This document shows, piece by piece, positions 1 to 9,586 of a stretch of 64,000 bases of DNA. The DNA comes from Mucilaginibacter tundrae (GTDB lineage: Bacteria; Bacteroidota; Bacteroidia; Sphingobacteriales; Sphingobacteriaceae), in the NCBI RefSeq assembly GCF_013408825.1, contig NZ_JACCBZ010000011.1, positions 62,001 through 126,000 of the forward strand. Reading direction: 5' to 3'. The position numbers were made by a program, and so were the translations under genes. The notes under the pieces were generated by a model. It searched no databases. It was not told the origin of the DNA and was given only the letters and a program-made list of their open reading frames with translations. Each line of letters begins with the position of its first letter. Positions within the stretch are counted from its first letter, which is position 1.

Positions 1-738
1 ATAAATTACCTGCTAAGCGCTTGGGAAGAGAAAGGAAAACTTACTGGAAACGAGTACATTGTTAAAACCATTGTAACCACTAACCTTATCGAGGCTATTG
101 CCAATGCTAAACAAGTTAAGTTTTATAATACGTTAACCGGCTTTAAATATATTGGCGAACTAATGACCAAATTTGAAGGTAAACAAACCTTTATAGGTGG
201 TGGCGAAGAAAGCTATGGTTACCTGATTGGTGAGCTGGTAAGAGATAAAGATGCCATAATATCCAGCGCGTTTATTGCCGAGATGACCGCTTATTACAAA
301 GACAAAGGCAGTAGTTTATTTGAGGCCTTGTTGAATACTTATGTAGAGTATGGTTTTTATAAAGAAAAGCTGATCTCGATCACCAAAAAAGGCAAAACAG
401 GTGCGGAAGAGATTAAGGCGATGATGGAAAAATTCCGTACCAACCCGCCTGTTACTTTAGGTGGATCGAAGGTGATCACGCTGAAGGATTATGAAAAAGG
501 TACTGAAACTGACCTTACTTCAAACATAACTTCAAAACTGGATTTCCCTGAATCAGACGTATTACAGTTTATTACTGCTGATGGCAGCATTATATCTGCC
601 CGCCCGTCAGGTACTGAGCCTAAAATAAAATTCTATTGCAGCGTGAATGGCAAGTTGGAAAATGCCGCCGCTTATAAAGAAACCGATAAAAAATTAGACG
701 ATAAGATTGCTGCGATCATGCAGGATTTGGGCGTTTAA
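1..738 (+). CDS. Phosphoglucomutase/phosphomannomutase, C-terminal part (5' truncated by window edge)
   Basis: The reading frame is open from the first base and only its C-terminal 245 residues are in the window. It interconverts hexose 1- and 6-phosphates in the cytoplasm (alpha-D-phosphohexomutase superfamily), feeding sugar-nucleotide synthesis. Seen directly: the sugar-recognition loop GGGEESYGYL, followed by a helical linker, and the domain-4 phosphate-binding loop SARPSGTEPKIKFY near the C-terminus. These two motifs identify the family; substrate (glucose versus mannose) cannot be decided from this half. The first ATG in frame (163) is internal, not the start. A strong hairpin follows the stop codon. 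Confidence 0.93.
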   Translation: MNYLLSAWEEKGKLTGNEYIVKTIVTTNLIEAIANAKQVKFYNTLTGFKYIGELMTKFEGKQTFIGGGEESYGYLIGELVRDKDAIISSAFIAEMTAYYKDKGSSLFEALLNTYVEYGFYKEKLISITKKGKTGAEEIKAMMEKFRTNPPVTLGGSKVITLKDYEKGTETDLTSNITSKLDFPESDVLQFITADGSIISARPSGTEPKIKFYCSVNGKLENAAAYKETDKKLDDKIAAIMQDLGV

Positions 739-755
739 TTGAATCCATATTTTAT

Positions 756-787
756 AAACAACCCGGGCCTGATGGTCCGGGTTGTTT
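756..787 (+). terminator. Rho-independent terminator after phosphohexomutase
   Basis: A perfect 11-bp inverted repeat (AAACAACCCGG / CCGGGTTGTTT) with a 10-nt loop lies 18 nt after the stop codon and is followed by a short T-rich tail. It sits between convergent genes, so it can act on both strands. Confidence 0.8.
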
Positions 788-791
788 AGTT

Positions 792-1214
792 TTAGGATTG
801 TTCCTGGTTAACATAGTTCAGCATCCAGGTAACGCCAAACTGATCAGTTACCATACCAAAGAATGCACCCCAAAACTGATGGCCGAGCGGTATTCTGACT
901 TCGCCACTTTCAGCAAATTTATTATACAGGCGGGTGTTTTCTTCTTCGCTGGCGGTATCAATATTCACCATAAAGTTACTGCCCACAATTACCGGTGGCC
1001 TGCCTGCCGGACAGTCCATACCCATTATTAAATCATCGCCAATGGGCAAAGCCATAAATAATATTTTATTGGATTGTTCCTCAGTCAGGTTCTCTGCGCC
1101 CGGCATATCTTTCATACGCGTTAGCCTTTCGAAATCGCCGCCAAATATGGACCGATAAAAATTAAACGCCTCTTCGGTTTGGCCGTTGTATACAATGGTG
1201 ATATTAGCTTTCAT
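792..1214 (-). CDS. VOC-superfamily (PhnB-like) protein
   Basis: A 140-residue protein of the vicinal oxygen chelate / glyoxalase fold, PhnB-like subgroup (often labelled 3-demethylubiquinone-9 3-methyltransferase domain). Seen: the N-terminal strand-helix segment NGQTEEAFNFYRSIFGGDF, a central MALPIGDDLIMGMD segment and the terminal WGAFFGMVTDQFGVTWMLNY, which are characteristic of the group. Length is normal for a single PhnB-like unit. The substrate of these proteins is generally unknown and nothing here specifies it. It stands alone on the minus strand, converging with the mutase gene. Confidence 0.85.
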   Translation of the reverse strand: MKANITIVYNGQTEEAFNFYRSIFGGDFERLTRMKDMPGAENLTEEQSNKILFMALPIGDDLIMGMDCPAGRPPVIVGSNFMVNIDTASEEENTRLYNKFAESGEVRIPLGHQFWGAFFGMVTDQFGVTWMLNYVNQEQS

Positions 1215-1324
1215 GTTGATACTTGGTTAGTATAACAAATATAGTGATGACCTTTAATTTAAAACATTAAATTATGAATTACCGTTCCCGCTTTGATACA
1301 GTTTTTTATAAAATGCAGTTATAA

Positions 1325-1358
1325 AAAAGGATAGCCGTTATATACAACTATCCCTTTT
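1325..1358 (-). terminator. Terminator after GH16 gene
   Basis: On the minus strand a GGGATAG...CTATCC hairpin is followed by a run of six T, directly downstream of the GH16 stop codon. The stem is interrupted by one extra base. Confidence 0.65.
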
Positions 1359-1375
1359 ATTGAGGAGGATTTATT

Positions 1376-2404
1376 CTATTGATAAACCCTTACATAATCC
1401 ACCTGCATACTTGAGCTTACAAAATTTGGATCAACTGTCCCACCGAAATCGCCTCCCATCGCTATATTAAATATAAAGAAGAATGGGGCATTAAATGGTA
1501 GCGCCGGATTATTTTGAACAGTTTGGAAAACTACACCGTCAACTGATATTTGAACTGCTGTTGGTGACCACTGCAAACCATAAATATGGAATTGAGTTGA
1601 TGTGTTTTGTACCGTTGTAGTGCCCTGATTGCCATTAGCACCTGAGTGCCCCGGATAATGCAACGTACCATATACAGTAGTTGGGTTTTTACCGATCTGC
1701 TCCATTATATCCATTTCGCCGCAAGCTGGCCATGCTTGCGTGGCATAATCCTGCCCAAGCATCCATAACGCCGGCCAGGTTCCTAAACCTGATGGCAACA
1801 TCGCTCTTATTTCAACCCTTCCGTAAGTGAAGGAAAATTTTGCATCTGTTACAATACGGGCCGAACTATATTGATAACCAGCGCTATTTTCTTTTATGGC
1901 GGTTATTTTTAATACTCCATTTTGCACTATAACGTTAGCTGGATCACTGGTGTAGTTTTCCAGTTCGTTATTACCCCAGCCGCTATTGTTGCCCAGGTTA
2001 TAACTCCATTTAGATGGGTCAGGCGGCCCATCTGTATTAAACTCGTCGCTCCAAACTAATTTTAACCTAACAGCTATTGTTACATTGGTTGTTGCAGTGA
2101 TTGTTTGCCCTGATGCATTTGTGGCAACAACAGTGATGGAATATGTACCCGGCTGGGCGTATCTATAAGTTATAACGCCCGACGCTACTGTTTTCGCAGT
2201 ATCGTTTCCAAAATCAATGTTGTAAGATGTTGCATTTGTGGCTTTGGCAGTTATGGCCACATTGCCGCTACTGTCTGTAGATGCTACTGCGGTAACTGTT
2301 AAATTGGTTGGGGGAGGGTTTGTTGGTGTTACGGGGCTTTTGCTCTTGCTGCAAGCGGCAAAAAAAATGCTTAATATAATAAGCCCCTTAATGTACTTAG
2401 TCAT
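1376..2404 (-). CDS. GH16 family beta-glucanase lipoprotein with PKD-like domain
   Basis: A 342-residue secreted endo-beta-glucanase/laminarinase-like enzyme (glycoside hydrolase family 16), predicted to cleave beta-1,3(4)-glucans at the cell surface. Seen: lipoprotein signal peptide with lipobox FAAC (Cys18), a PKD/Ig-like domain at about residues 36-112, then the GH16 jelly-roll from about 115 to the end. The GH16 catalytic signature ExDxxE is present as EMDIME (Glu230, Asp232, Glu235), and substrate-cleft motifs such as GTWPALWML and a C-terminal VDYVRVYQ are intact. It lies downstream of, and on the same strand as, a large hybrid sensor kinase, but 511 bp separate them. Exact glucan preference is inferred only at family level. 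Confidence 0.92.
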   Translation of the reverse strand: MTKYIKGLIILSIFFAACSKSKSPVTPTNPPPTNLTVTAVASTDSSGNVAITAKATNATSYNIDFGNDTAKTVASGVITYRYAQPGTYSITVVATNASGQTITATTNVTIAVRLKLVWSDEFNTDGPPDPSKWSYNLGNNSGWGNNELENYTSDPANVIVQNGVLKITAIKENSAGYQYSSARIVTDAKFSFTYGRVEIRAMLPSGLGTWPALWMLGQDYATQAWPACGEMDIMEQIGKNPTTVYGTLHYPGHSGANGNQGTTTVQNTSTQFHIYGLQWSPTAVQISVDGVVFQTVQNNPALPFNAPFFFIFNIAMGGDFGGTVDPNFVSSSMQVDYVRVYQ

Positions 2405-2915
2405 AATTCGTTGGTTTATAAATTTATAGTCGGTAAGGCTAATATAAATTATTTTTTTTCTTTCACGTTATTTTTGGGCTTTTAATTTAATGTAATGCAG
2501 AATCATCAATGATAACGAAATGCTAGATTTATCCCCAAAACAAATAGCTTATTACTGAACATTATTATAATGAAACGGACAACATGCGATTATGAATGCT
2601 GTGAGAAATTAAATTTTAGGTTAAATGTGTTTATTTTCCTGTATACATGTAGAACGTAAGTCTTAATACTCAATCCATAAAAAAGTCGAAAAAATAAATA
2701 TATTTATACTCTTTACAGAATATTTAATATCTTTATAATTAATATTTTCTTATTAATTATGCCTGTAGGGAATCGGAAGTACGAAAATACTCTTCAATTT
2801 GCATTAGGATTAGTGATCCTGGCGATATTGACGCAGTGTTTAATGAAAAGTTTAATAACATTATGGTTTTACATATTCAGATAAATGAACCATTATTTAT
2901 TCATGTTCATACTTG
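2405..2915. other. Intergenic region between GH16 gene and sensor kinase
   Basis: Very AT-rich 511-bp stretch. It must contain the promoter of the GH16 gene on the minus strand. The only open frame of note is a 41-codon plus-strand ORF (2759-2884), listed separately. No repeat, RNA gene or clear terminator for the kinase was recognised. Confidence 0.6.
2759..2884 (+). CDS. Possible small membrane peptide (doubtful)
   Basis: A 41-codon open frame from ATG 2759 to TAA 2884. The conceptual product has a polar N-terminus (MPVGNRKYENT) and then a hydrophobic stretch containing LGLVILAILTQC, which could form one membrane helix. I recognise no family. It lies between two minus-strand genes with no clear ribosome-binding site, and AT-rich DNA produces such frames by chance, so this may be spurious. 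Confidence 0.15.
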   Translation: MPVGNRKYENTLQFALGLVILAILTQCLMKSLITLWFYIFR

Positions 2916-5900
2916 CTAACTATTCTTCAAATTAATTAGCTCGCCGTATTTTTCAAGCACGGCTATCATTTCAGTTAATTTCATTGGCTTGCTTAGGTAG
3001 TCGTCCATGCCTGCTAGCAAACATATATCCCTGTCCTCAGCCATCGCGTTAGCTGTCATAGCAACAATGTAGGGTTGGGTAGCGAAGTTAGCCCTGATGA
3101 ACCGTGTGGCCGTAAGTCCGTCCATTTCCGGCATCTGCACGTCCATGAAAATCAGATCAAAACTATTGTTTTTTATTGCATTTACGGCTTCTAAGCCATT
3201 GTTTGCTATTTGTGGATGATATCCCATTTTCCCAAGAATATGCATGGCAACTTTCTGATTAACCAGGTTGTCTTCAACAATTAAAATTTCCATAGGATAT
3301 TTTAGTGCCATTTCGGTAGATATGTGGCTCTTTTGAGGTTTTGCATTTTTAACTGCTTCATCCTTATGTTTTAACAAGTCAATAATGCATTTAAGTAGCA
3401 CCTGGTGCCGGGCAGGTTTACTCAATACCACATCAAATAAAACTGAGTCGGTGCCAATTTGCTGACTATCAACCGATGTGAGCAAAATAACAGGTAGTTC
3501 TGGCCGTATTTTTTTTATTTTTTTTGTGAGTTGAATGCCATCCATTTCGGGCATACCCATATCCGATATCACTATATCAATTGGGCTGCCTGTTGATAAT
3601 ATACTTAAAGCATCCAACCCGGAGCTTGCTAATACAGGGATGAAATTCCAATAAGCTAATTGAGTTTTAAGAATGTTAAGGTTAGTATTATTATCATCAA
3701 CAATAAGGATATGTTTATTTTCTAACGCAGATGTGTTTAGATTTTCCGGTTGTTGGGTAAAACCGGTTGCTATACCACATTTTATAGTGAATGTAAATGT
3801 GGTGCCCTCATCTACCTTACTGTCGACAGATATATTGCCGCCCATTAGTTGTACCAGTTTATCGCATATTACTAATCCGAGCCCTGTACCGCCGTACTTC
3901 CTTGTTGTGCTGGAGTCAACCTGAGAAAATGCTTTAAATAATCGCGCTATCTTATCGGCAGGTATGCCAATTCCGGTGTCGCGTATTTCAAAAGACAGGG
4001 TTATCTCGTCATTAACAACATTAACAATGCTCGCGTGCAAATAAATTTCGCCCTGGGTGGTAAATTTAATAGCGTTCCCAATAAGGTTTATTAAAACCTG
4101 CCTCAGGCGTGTAGAATCCGCAATTACATTGGCCGGAATGTTAGGCTCGATATGATAGAGCAGCTCCAGGTTTGAACGGTATATTTTTTCTTTAAAAAGT
4201 TCCAAAACACCCTCAATACATTCCCGCAGATCAAACTCGTGGTCATCAAGCTCCATATTGCCCGATTCTATCTTTGAAAAATCCAATATGTCATTAATAA
4301 CGGTTAACAAAGCATCGCCTGAGCTTTTGATGATCTCGGTATATTCCGCCTGTTCAGGAGTTAAATCGGTATCTGCTAATAAAGTAGCCATACCTATAAC
4401 TCCATTCATTGGTGTTCTTATTTCATGACTCATAGTAGCTAGAAAAATGCTTTTGGCTTTATTGGCATTTTCCGCTTCTTCTTTGGCTTTTTCAGCAATC
4501 TCGCGAGATTTACGTTCTTCAATAGTAAGCTGCAAAATGTTTTCGGTACGTTCATACACCTGTTGCTCTAATATTTCTTTTTGTTTTTCAATTGCACGTA
4601 ACCGATACCTAAACAAGGCAATAACATTGCTTACTATAAACACTACCGCAAGTATTTCAAACCACCATGTTAACCAAAATGGTGGTACTATAATTATATT
4701 AAGTGGCGATGCCACCGGCGACCACGCTCCCTGGCTATTTCTGTATTTTAATTTGAAAGTATAGTTACCGGGAGGGAGATTAGTATAGGATGCCTGGTTA
4801 TGGCTGCCGATATAGTTCCACTCTTTATCAAAACCCTCCAGAAAATAGGCATATTGTTTTCTATCAGGCGAGGCATAATCAAGCGCCGCGAATTCAATTG
4901 AAAAAACGGATTGCTTATGTGATAGTGTTATTTTCCTGGTATCAGTTATATCGTTTTTTAACGGCGAATCATCATCGCGGCTTTGTGCAATAGTAAGTGG
5001 TTTGTTAAATAATTGGAATGATGTTATAACCAACGGCGCAAACTTTACCTCTTTTAAAACTTTAGCGGGCGAGAAAACATTAAATCCATTAATGCCGCCA
5101 AAATACATGCTGCCATCGTGGGCAACCAAGGCCGAGTGTGGTTTAAACTCGTCTCCCTGTAAGCCATCTTCGGTAGTATAATTGGTGAATGTATTAGCAT
5201 CAGGGTCAAATTTTGTTAATCCGCCATTGCTGCTTATCCATAATTTGCCCAGCTTGCCTTGCCTTATGGCATAAATAATATCACTTGGCAAGCCATCCTT
5301 TTTTGTATAAACAGTAAAATGTTTGGTCGCCCGGTCAAATAAATCAAGCCCCGATAATGTGGTTAACCATAGCCGGCCTTTGCTATCCTCAAAAATATCT
5401 GTTACCGAGTTGCTGCTTATACTATTTGTTTTTTCGTTGTGCAGGTAACTTGTAAATGTATTGTTGCTCCGGTTTAACATATCAAGGCCGCCGTCCGATG
5501 TTCCAAACCATAGGTTGCCCTCTTTATCCTCGTAAATTATATATATCCTGTCGCTGCTTATGCTTTTGGGGTCGTTTGCATTAAAATGGTAATGTTTAAA
5601 TAAACCTGTTGCGGGGTCGTAGCAATCTACGCCGTTGTTAAAAGCGCTTATCCATGTTTTTTTGTCGCGTGTATGTAAAATGTAGTAAATGTTGTTGCCG
5701 CCAATGCTGTTAAGTTTGTTGGTATCAACCTTAAAGTTTTTAAATGTATTTGTTGATGGATTAAATATACTTAACCCATCGCCCCAGGTACCTATCCAAA
5801 TATTTTCCTGGTCATCGGGCTTTACCACAAGGTCATAGTTACCTGTAATGCCATTTTTGCCATCAGCTGGTTTTTTATAATGAATAAAAGTTTGTTTAAC

Positions 5901-7109
5901 CGGATCAAACTTATTTAATCCGCCACCATCGGTGCCTATCCAAATATTGTTGTTTATATCTTCGGCAAAATCTAACACATAATTGTTTGATAAACTTAAA
6001 GGCGAACTGTTATGGCGATAAAGCGTAAAACTTGAGGTGCTTTTTTTATACAGATTTATGCCGCCTCCGAATGCCCCAACCCACATATTGCCATCTCTGT
6101 CTCTACATATCGCGTATACAGAGTTGCCGTTAATGCTATTATTATCAACCTCATCGTTTTGATAAACGTTGATGCTGCCGGTTTTTTTGTTTAGGATGCA
6201 TAGCCCGCCATTTTCTGTTCCTATCCACAAATTCCCGTTTTCATCATCGTTTAAACTATATATAGTTTTGGATGATATGCTATTTGGATTTTTTTGATCA
6301 AAAGCGAAATGCTTAAACGTTTTTTGCTGCGGGTTAAAAGAGAAAAGGCCATCGTCTTGCGTACCAAACCATATTTGTTGTTGCCTATCTTCAAAAATAC
6401 ATATAACATCGTTCCCAATAGTAGCATGTGTTAACGGATCGTGATATTTATATTTGGTAAAGGTATTATTTGCCCTGTTATAAAGGTTCAGTCCACCGTT
6501 GCCGGTTCCTGCCCATAGGCGGTGCTGGTTGTCCTGGTAAATGGTACGAACGTTATTATCGCTTAAACTGGTAGTATCCCGCTTATTATGCTGATGGTGC
6601 ACAAATTTATTACGTGAAATGTAAAAACAATCCAGGCCGCCGTCCTGTGTCGCAACCCACAAATTATCGTCGGTATCAAATGTTATACGGTTTATAATAT
6701 TATCAATAATACCCGCATTGTTATGGCTGTTATGCATGTAGCGTACAAAACGCCCTGTACTGCGTTGGTACATATTTAAGCCACCAAGTGTGGCCAACCA
6801 TATGTTCCCCGTCTTATCTTCAGCAATATCGGTAACCATGTTATTGCTTAGGGATGTAGTATCAGCAGGATCATAGCGGTAAGTTATAAAATGATAACCA
6901 TCATAACGATTTAAGCCGTTTCGGGTGGCAATCCAAATAAAACCCCGGCTATCCTGCATTATGCAGTTTACGTTAATTTGCGATAAGCCCTCGCTTGTGC
7001 CAACATGTTGAAATTTCAGGCTTATATTTTGGGCATAACTTTTAGTTAATAAGCCGAAAGTGCCTATCAACAATAAAATTATAATACGTTTTGTATTCCG
7101 ATTTAACAT
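2916..7109 (-). CDS. Hybrid sensor histidine kinase with periplasmic two-domain propeller and two receiver domains
   Basis: A 1397-residue inner-membrane sensor. Order of domains: signal peptide (1-26), a long array of Reg_prop propeller repeats (about 30-720; recurring NIWIGT.GGGL and GNLWFGT units), a Y_Y_Y domain (about 735-800), one membrane helix (about 808-830), coiled coil, HisKA with phospho-acceptor His895 ([10 protein letters not shown]), HATPase_c with N box [10 protein letters not shown] and G boxes DTGIGIP and GTGLGL, then two receiver domains with phospho-acceptors Asp1183 ([11 protein letters not shown]) and Asp1323 ([11 protein letters not shown]). The architecture resembles Bacteroidota hybrid two-component polysaccharide sensors, but the usual C-terminal AraC-type DNA-binding domain is absent, so output must pass to another protein. 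The GH16 glucanase downstream suggests, without proving, a glucan-related signal. Confidence 0.93.
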   Translation of the reverse strand: MLNRNTKRIIILLLIGTFGLLTKSYAQNISLKFQHVGTSEGLSQINVNCIMQDSRGFIWIATRNGLNRYDGYHFITYRYDPADTTSLSNNMVTDIAEDKTGNIWLATLGGLNMYQRSTGRFVRYMHNSHNNAGIIDNIINRITFDTDDNLWVATQDGGLDCFYISRNKFVHHQHNKRDTTSLSDNNVRTIYQDNQHRLWAGTGNGGLNLYNRANNTFTKYKYHDPLTHATIGNDVICIFEDRQQQIWFGTQDDGLFSFNPQQKTFKHFAFDQKNPNSISSKTIYSLNDDENGNLWIGTENGGLCILNKKTGSINVYQNDEVDNNSINGNSVYAICRDRDGNMWVGAFGGGINLYKKSTSSFTLYRHNSSPLSLSNNYVLDFAEDINNNIWIGTDGGGLNKFDPVKQTFIHYKKPADGKNGITGNYDLVVKPDDQENIWIGTWGDGLSIFNPSTNTFKNFKVDTNKLNSIGGNNIYYILHTRDKKTWISAFNNGVDCYDPATGLFKHYHFNANDPKSISSDRIYIIYEDKEGNLWFGTSDGGLDMLNRSNNTFTSYLHNEKTNSISSNSVTDIFEDSKGRLWLTTLSGLDLFDRATKHFTVYTKKDGLPSDIIYAIRQGKLGKLWISSNGGLTKFDPDANTFTNYTTEDGLQGDEFKPHSALVAHDGSMYFGGINGFNVFSPAKVLKEVKFAPLVITSFQLFNKPLTIAQSRDDDSPLKNDITDTRKITLSHKQSVFSIEFAALDYASPDRKQYAYFLEGFDKEWNYIGSHNQASYTNLPPGNYTFKLKYRNSQGAWSPVASPLNIIIVPPFWLTWWFEILAVVFIVSNVIALFRYRLRAIEKQKEILEQQVYERTENILQLTIEERKSREIAEKAKEEAENANKAKSIFLATMSHEIRTPMNGVIGMATLLADTDLTPEQAEYTEIIKSSGDALLTVINDILDFSKIESGNMELDDHEFDLRECIEGVLELFKEKIYRSNLELLYHIEPNIPANVIADSTRLRQVLINLIGNAIKFTTQGEIYLHASIVNVVNDEITLSFEIRDTGIGIPADKIARLFKAFSQVDSSTTRKYGGTGLGLVICDKLVQLMGGNISVDSKVDEGTTFTFTIKCGIATGFTQQPENLNTSALENKHILIVDDNNTNLNILKTQLAYWNFIPVLASSGLDALSILSTGSPIDIVISDMGMPEMDGIQLTKKIKKIRPELPVILLTSVDSQQIGTDSVLFDVVLSKPARHQVLLKCIIDLLKHKDEAVKNAKPQKSHISTEMALKYPMEILIVEDNLVNQKVAMHILGKMGYHPQIANNGLEAVNAIKNNSFDLIFMDVQMPEMDGLTATRFIRANFATQPYIVAMTANAMAEDRDICLLAGMDDYLSKPMKLTEMIAVLEKYGELINLKNS

Positions 7110-7334
7110 TTAGGAATAAAGGTATGAATTGGGTATAAAATGGTATACGTTTATACCGCCATTAAGTTTCTTCTAAATTAACTGTGAAAATGAATGTTTT
7201 TACTATTCGAAGAGAATTATTTTTGGTTTGATAAATCAATCAACTACGTTTAAAGAGTAATATTAAAATTACGATGCTGAAAGAAGAATTTTATTTAAGT
7301 TTACCACGTACCCCTGAATTTTTTGATATTGTTA

Positions 7335-8192
7335 ATGCGACAAAAAGTCTTTCGTTTATTGGGGTTTATAATATTTAATAAAAAGGCATCCTTAAATTTA
7401 ATTGAGCAGATAAAACTGATAAGGGTACTGCGGTATTTTACTAATAATAAACTAGCACATTTAAGGGTTAATCTTTACCATTTAACTGAATATCTGTCAT
7501 ACTCATTTAGTACTGACGAAAAGTTGCAAGCTCTTCTTTATCATTACAATTACCTTAAAGCAACTTTCAGCCTCAATCAATTAAAACAGCTTTTTAATAA
7601 TGGAATTGAATGTTACACGGAAGATATTGAAAATGATAAGTACAGTATTGTTTTAACGGGCAGCTCAACCCTTGAGTTTGAAGGCTCTTTGTCATTATTA
7701 CTTAAAATGAATGGTGTTAAAATTGCTGTTTTATCATTTACTATTGTACGCGGGGAACTTTTTGGGCTCGAAGATGAAAAAGTGGGATATATTACCTGTT
7801 TGCAAAGAATAGGACAACATAAGGCCAGTATTCAAATAGCTATAAAGCATTTTAAGGATTTAATACCTTCTTTTATACTGATGAGGTCATTTGAAGCCAT
7901 TCTTTCGGTACTTAAAATAGAAACTTGCGTTGGGGTTGCCTATACCAACCAGATTACCGCGATGAAAAATGTGGATAATGAAAATTATTATTCATTTTAT
8001 GACGAGCATTGGCTGAATTATGGAGGGGTTTATAAAGACGGAAATTATATAATATCCAGGCCATTCGCCCAAAAGCCACTATTATCAATTAAACAAACAC
8101 ATAGAAACCGTACGGTTAAGAAACGCAATAAGTTAAAGGAGATATATAATGAATCTCGTAACAATATGGACAATTTTGTTAAAGAGGTATAA
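7335..8192 (+). CDS. VirK/YbjX (DUF535) family protein
   Basis: A 285-residue protein assigned to the VirK/YbjX (DUF535) family from the central GRELFGLEDEKVGYITCLQR-like segment and the C-terminal pattern YDEHWLNYGGV...RPFAQKPLLSIKQTHR...KKRNKL. Members in enterobacteria are linked to outer-membrane/virulence traits, but the molecular function is unknown. The frame is open from a TTG at 7323, but ATG at 7335 (MRQKVFRLLG) is the more likely start. It is divergent from the large sensor kinase and is followed by an MFS transporter 104 bp downstream. No signal peptide or membrane segment is evident. Confidence 0.75.
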   Translation: MRQKVFRLLGFIIFNKKASLNLIEQIKLIRVLRYFTNNKLAHLRVNLYHLTEYLSYSFSTDEKLQALLYHYNYLKATFSLNQLKQLFNNGIECYTEDIENDKYSIVLTGSSTLEFEGSLSLLLKMNGVKIAVLSFTIVRGELFGLEDEKVGYITCLQRIGQHKASIQIAIKHFKDLIPSFILMRSFEAILSVLKIETCVGVAYTNQITAMKNVDNENYYSFYDEHWLNYGGVYKDGNYIISRPFAQKPLLSIKQTHRNRTVKKRNKLKEIYNESRNNMDNFVKEV

Positions 8193-8296
8193 ATGGAAAT
8201 TTTCATTTGGTGAATATATTTTCCGTCTTAAATATGTTAACAACAGATGATCTTGGCTATTCCTGTTTTCGTTAAAGTTTTGCTATTCTATTTGTT

Positions 8297-9577
8297 ATGT
8301 TACCGGAGGGCGGTAAACAATTATATATTAACCATGTTCAATTAACGAAGATGGGAAAGCAACGGAATGTTTTGGCGAAAAATTATTGGGTAATTTGGCC
8401 GCTTCAGTCGCTCAATTTTTTCATGGCTGATATGCAGGCGGGAATTGGTCCGTTTTTAGGCATTTTCCTGTTAGCCAATGGTTGGAAAAGCGGCCCAATT
8501 GGTACAGTAATGACTATAGGTGGTGTCGCGGGCATGATGATGACTGCCCCCGCCGGCGCATTAATTGATGAAACCAAACTCAAACGGTTATATGTAGCTA
8601 TTCCGGGTATTTTTACAATCCTTGCTTCAGCTATAATATTGTTATCTCAAAATTTCTGGCTAGTGAGTATTTCGCAGGTTGCAACAGCTGTTGCGGGTTC
8701 TGCTATAGGGCCGGCGGTTGTTGGCATAACCTTAGGTATAGTGAAACAAGCAGGCTTTAACCGGCAAAATGGGTATAATCAGGCATACAACCATGCAGGG
8801 AATGTAGTGGGAGCGGCACTATCTGGCTATTTAGGGATGAAATTTGGCATGCCCGCGATATTTTATCTGGCAGCGCTTTTTGGGATGCTTTCGATAATTT
8901 CTGTTTTGATGATTCCAGCTAAAAGCATTGATGACAGGGCTGCAAGGGGCTTAAAAGAGGGTGGGGAGGATAGTAAGGCAAGTGGCATAAAAGTATTACT
9001 GCGTTGCAAGCCCCTGCTTATATTAGCCGCGGCATTAGCCTGTTTCCATTTAGGGAACGGAGCGATGCTACCACTATATGGTTTAGCCGCTGCTACAAAA
9101 AATCAGGGTGACCCAACCATGTTCGTTGCGATGACCATTATAATTGCACAGGTAGTTATGGTTGTTGTTTCTTTGATAGCTATGAGAATGGCCGAGAAAA
9201 GGGGTTATTGGCTGGTATTATTAATTTCATTTTTAGCGCTACCAATTAGGGGGCTCATAGCCTCGCATGTGATCAATCATATTGGACTTTACCCAGTGCA
9301 AATGCTGGATGGTATAGGCGCTGGCCTACAGAGTGTGGCTGTACCCGGTTTGGTAGCACACATTTTAAATGGAACAGGTAGGGTAAATATAGGCCAGGGA
9401 GCAGTGATGACTGTTCAGGGTTTGGGCGCATCCCTAAGCCCCGCTATCGGCGGATGGATAGCGCAGGTATTTGGTTATAGTTCCACCTTTTTAATTTTAG
9501 GAAGCTTTGCTACAGTATCTATTTTATTATGGTTACTTTTCGCAAAAACACTTAGAAAGGCTTGTGATACAAACTAA
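8297..9577 (+). CDS. Major facilitator superfamily (MFS) transporter
   Basis: A 426-residue integral membrane protein with about twelve hydrophobic helices and the MFS layout of two six-helix bundles joined by a charged cytoplasmic loop (KSIDDRAARGLKEGGEDSK) near the middle. It probably is a proton-driven permease; the substrate cannot be told from sequence. The start may instead be ATG 8351 (MGKQRNVLAKNYW), which removes 18 residues unlike any membrane-protein N-terminus and leaves a conventional 408-residue transporter. It ends only 9 bp before the ArsB-type permease, so the two are likely co-transcribed; an involvement in metalloid or organic-acid export is inference from this neighbour only. 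Confidence 0.85.
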   Translation: MLPEGGKQLYINHVQLTKMGKQRNVLAKNYWVIWPLQSLNFFMADMQAGIGPFLGIFLLANGWKSGPIGTVMTIGGVAGMMMTAPAGALIDETKLKRLYVAIPGIFTILASAIILLSQNFWLVSISQVATAVAGSAIGPAVVGITLGIVKQAGFNRQNGYNQAYNHAGNVVGAALSGYLGMKFGMPAIFYLAALFGMLSIISVLMIPAKSIDDRAARGLKEGGEDSKASGIKVLLRCKPLLILAAALACFHLGNGAMLPLYGLAAATKNQGDPTMFVAMTIIIAQVVMVVVSLIAMRMAEKRGYWLVLLISFLALPIRGLIASHVINHIGLYPVQMLDGIGAGLQSVAVPGLVAHILNGTGRVNIGQGAVMTVQGLGASLSPAIGGWIAQVFGYSSTFLILGSFATVSILLWLLFAKTLRKACDTN

Positions 9578-9586
9578 ACAAACTAC

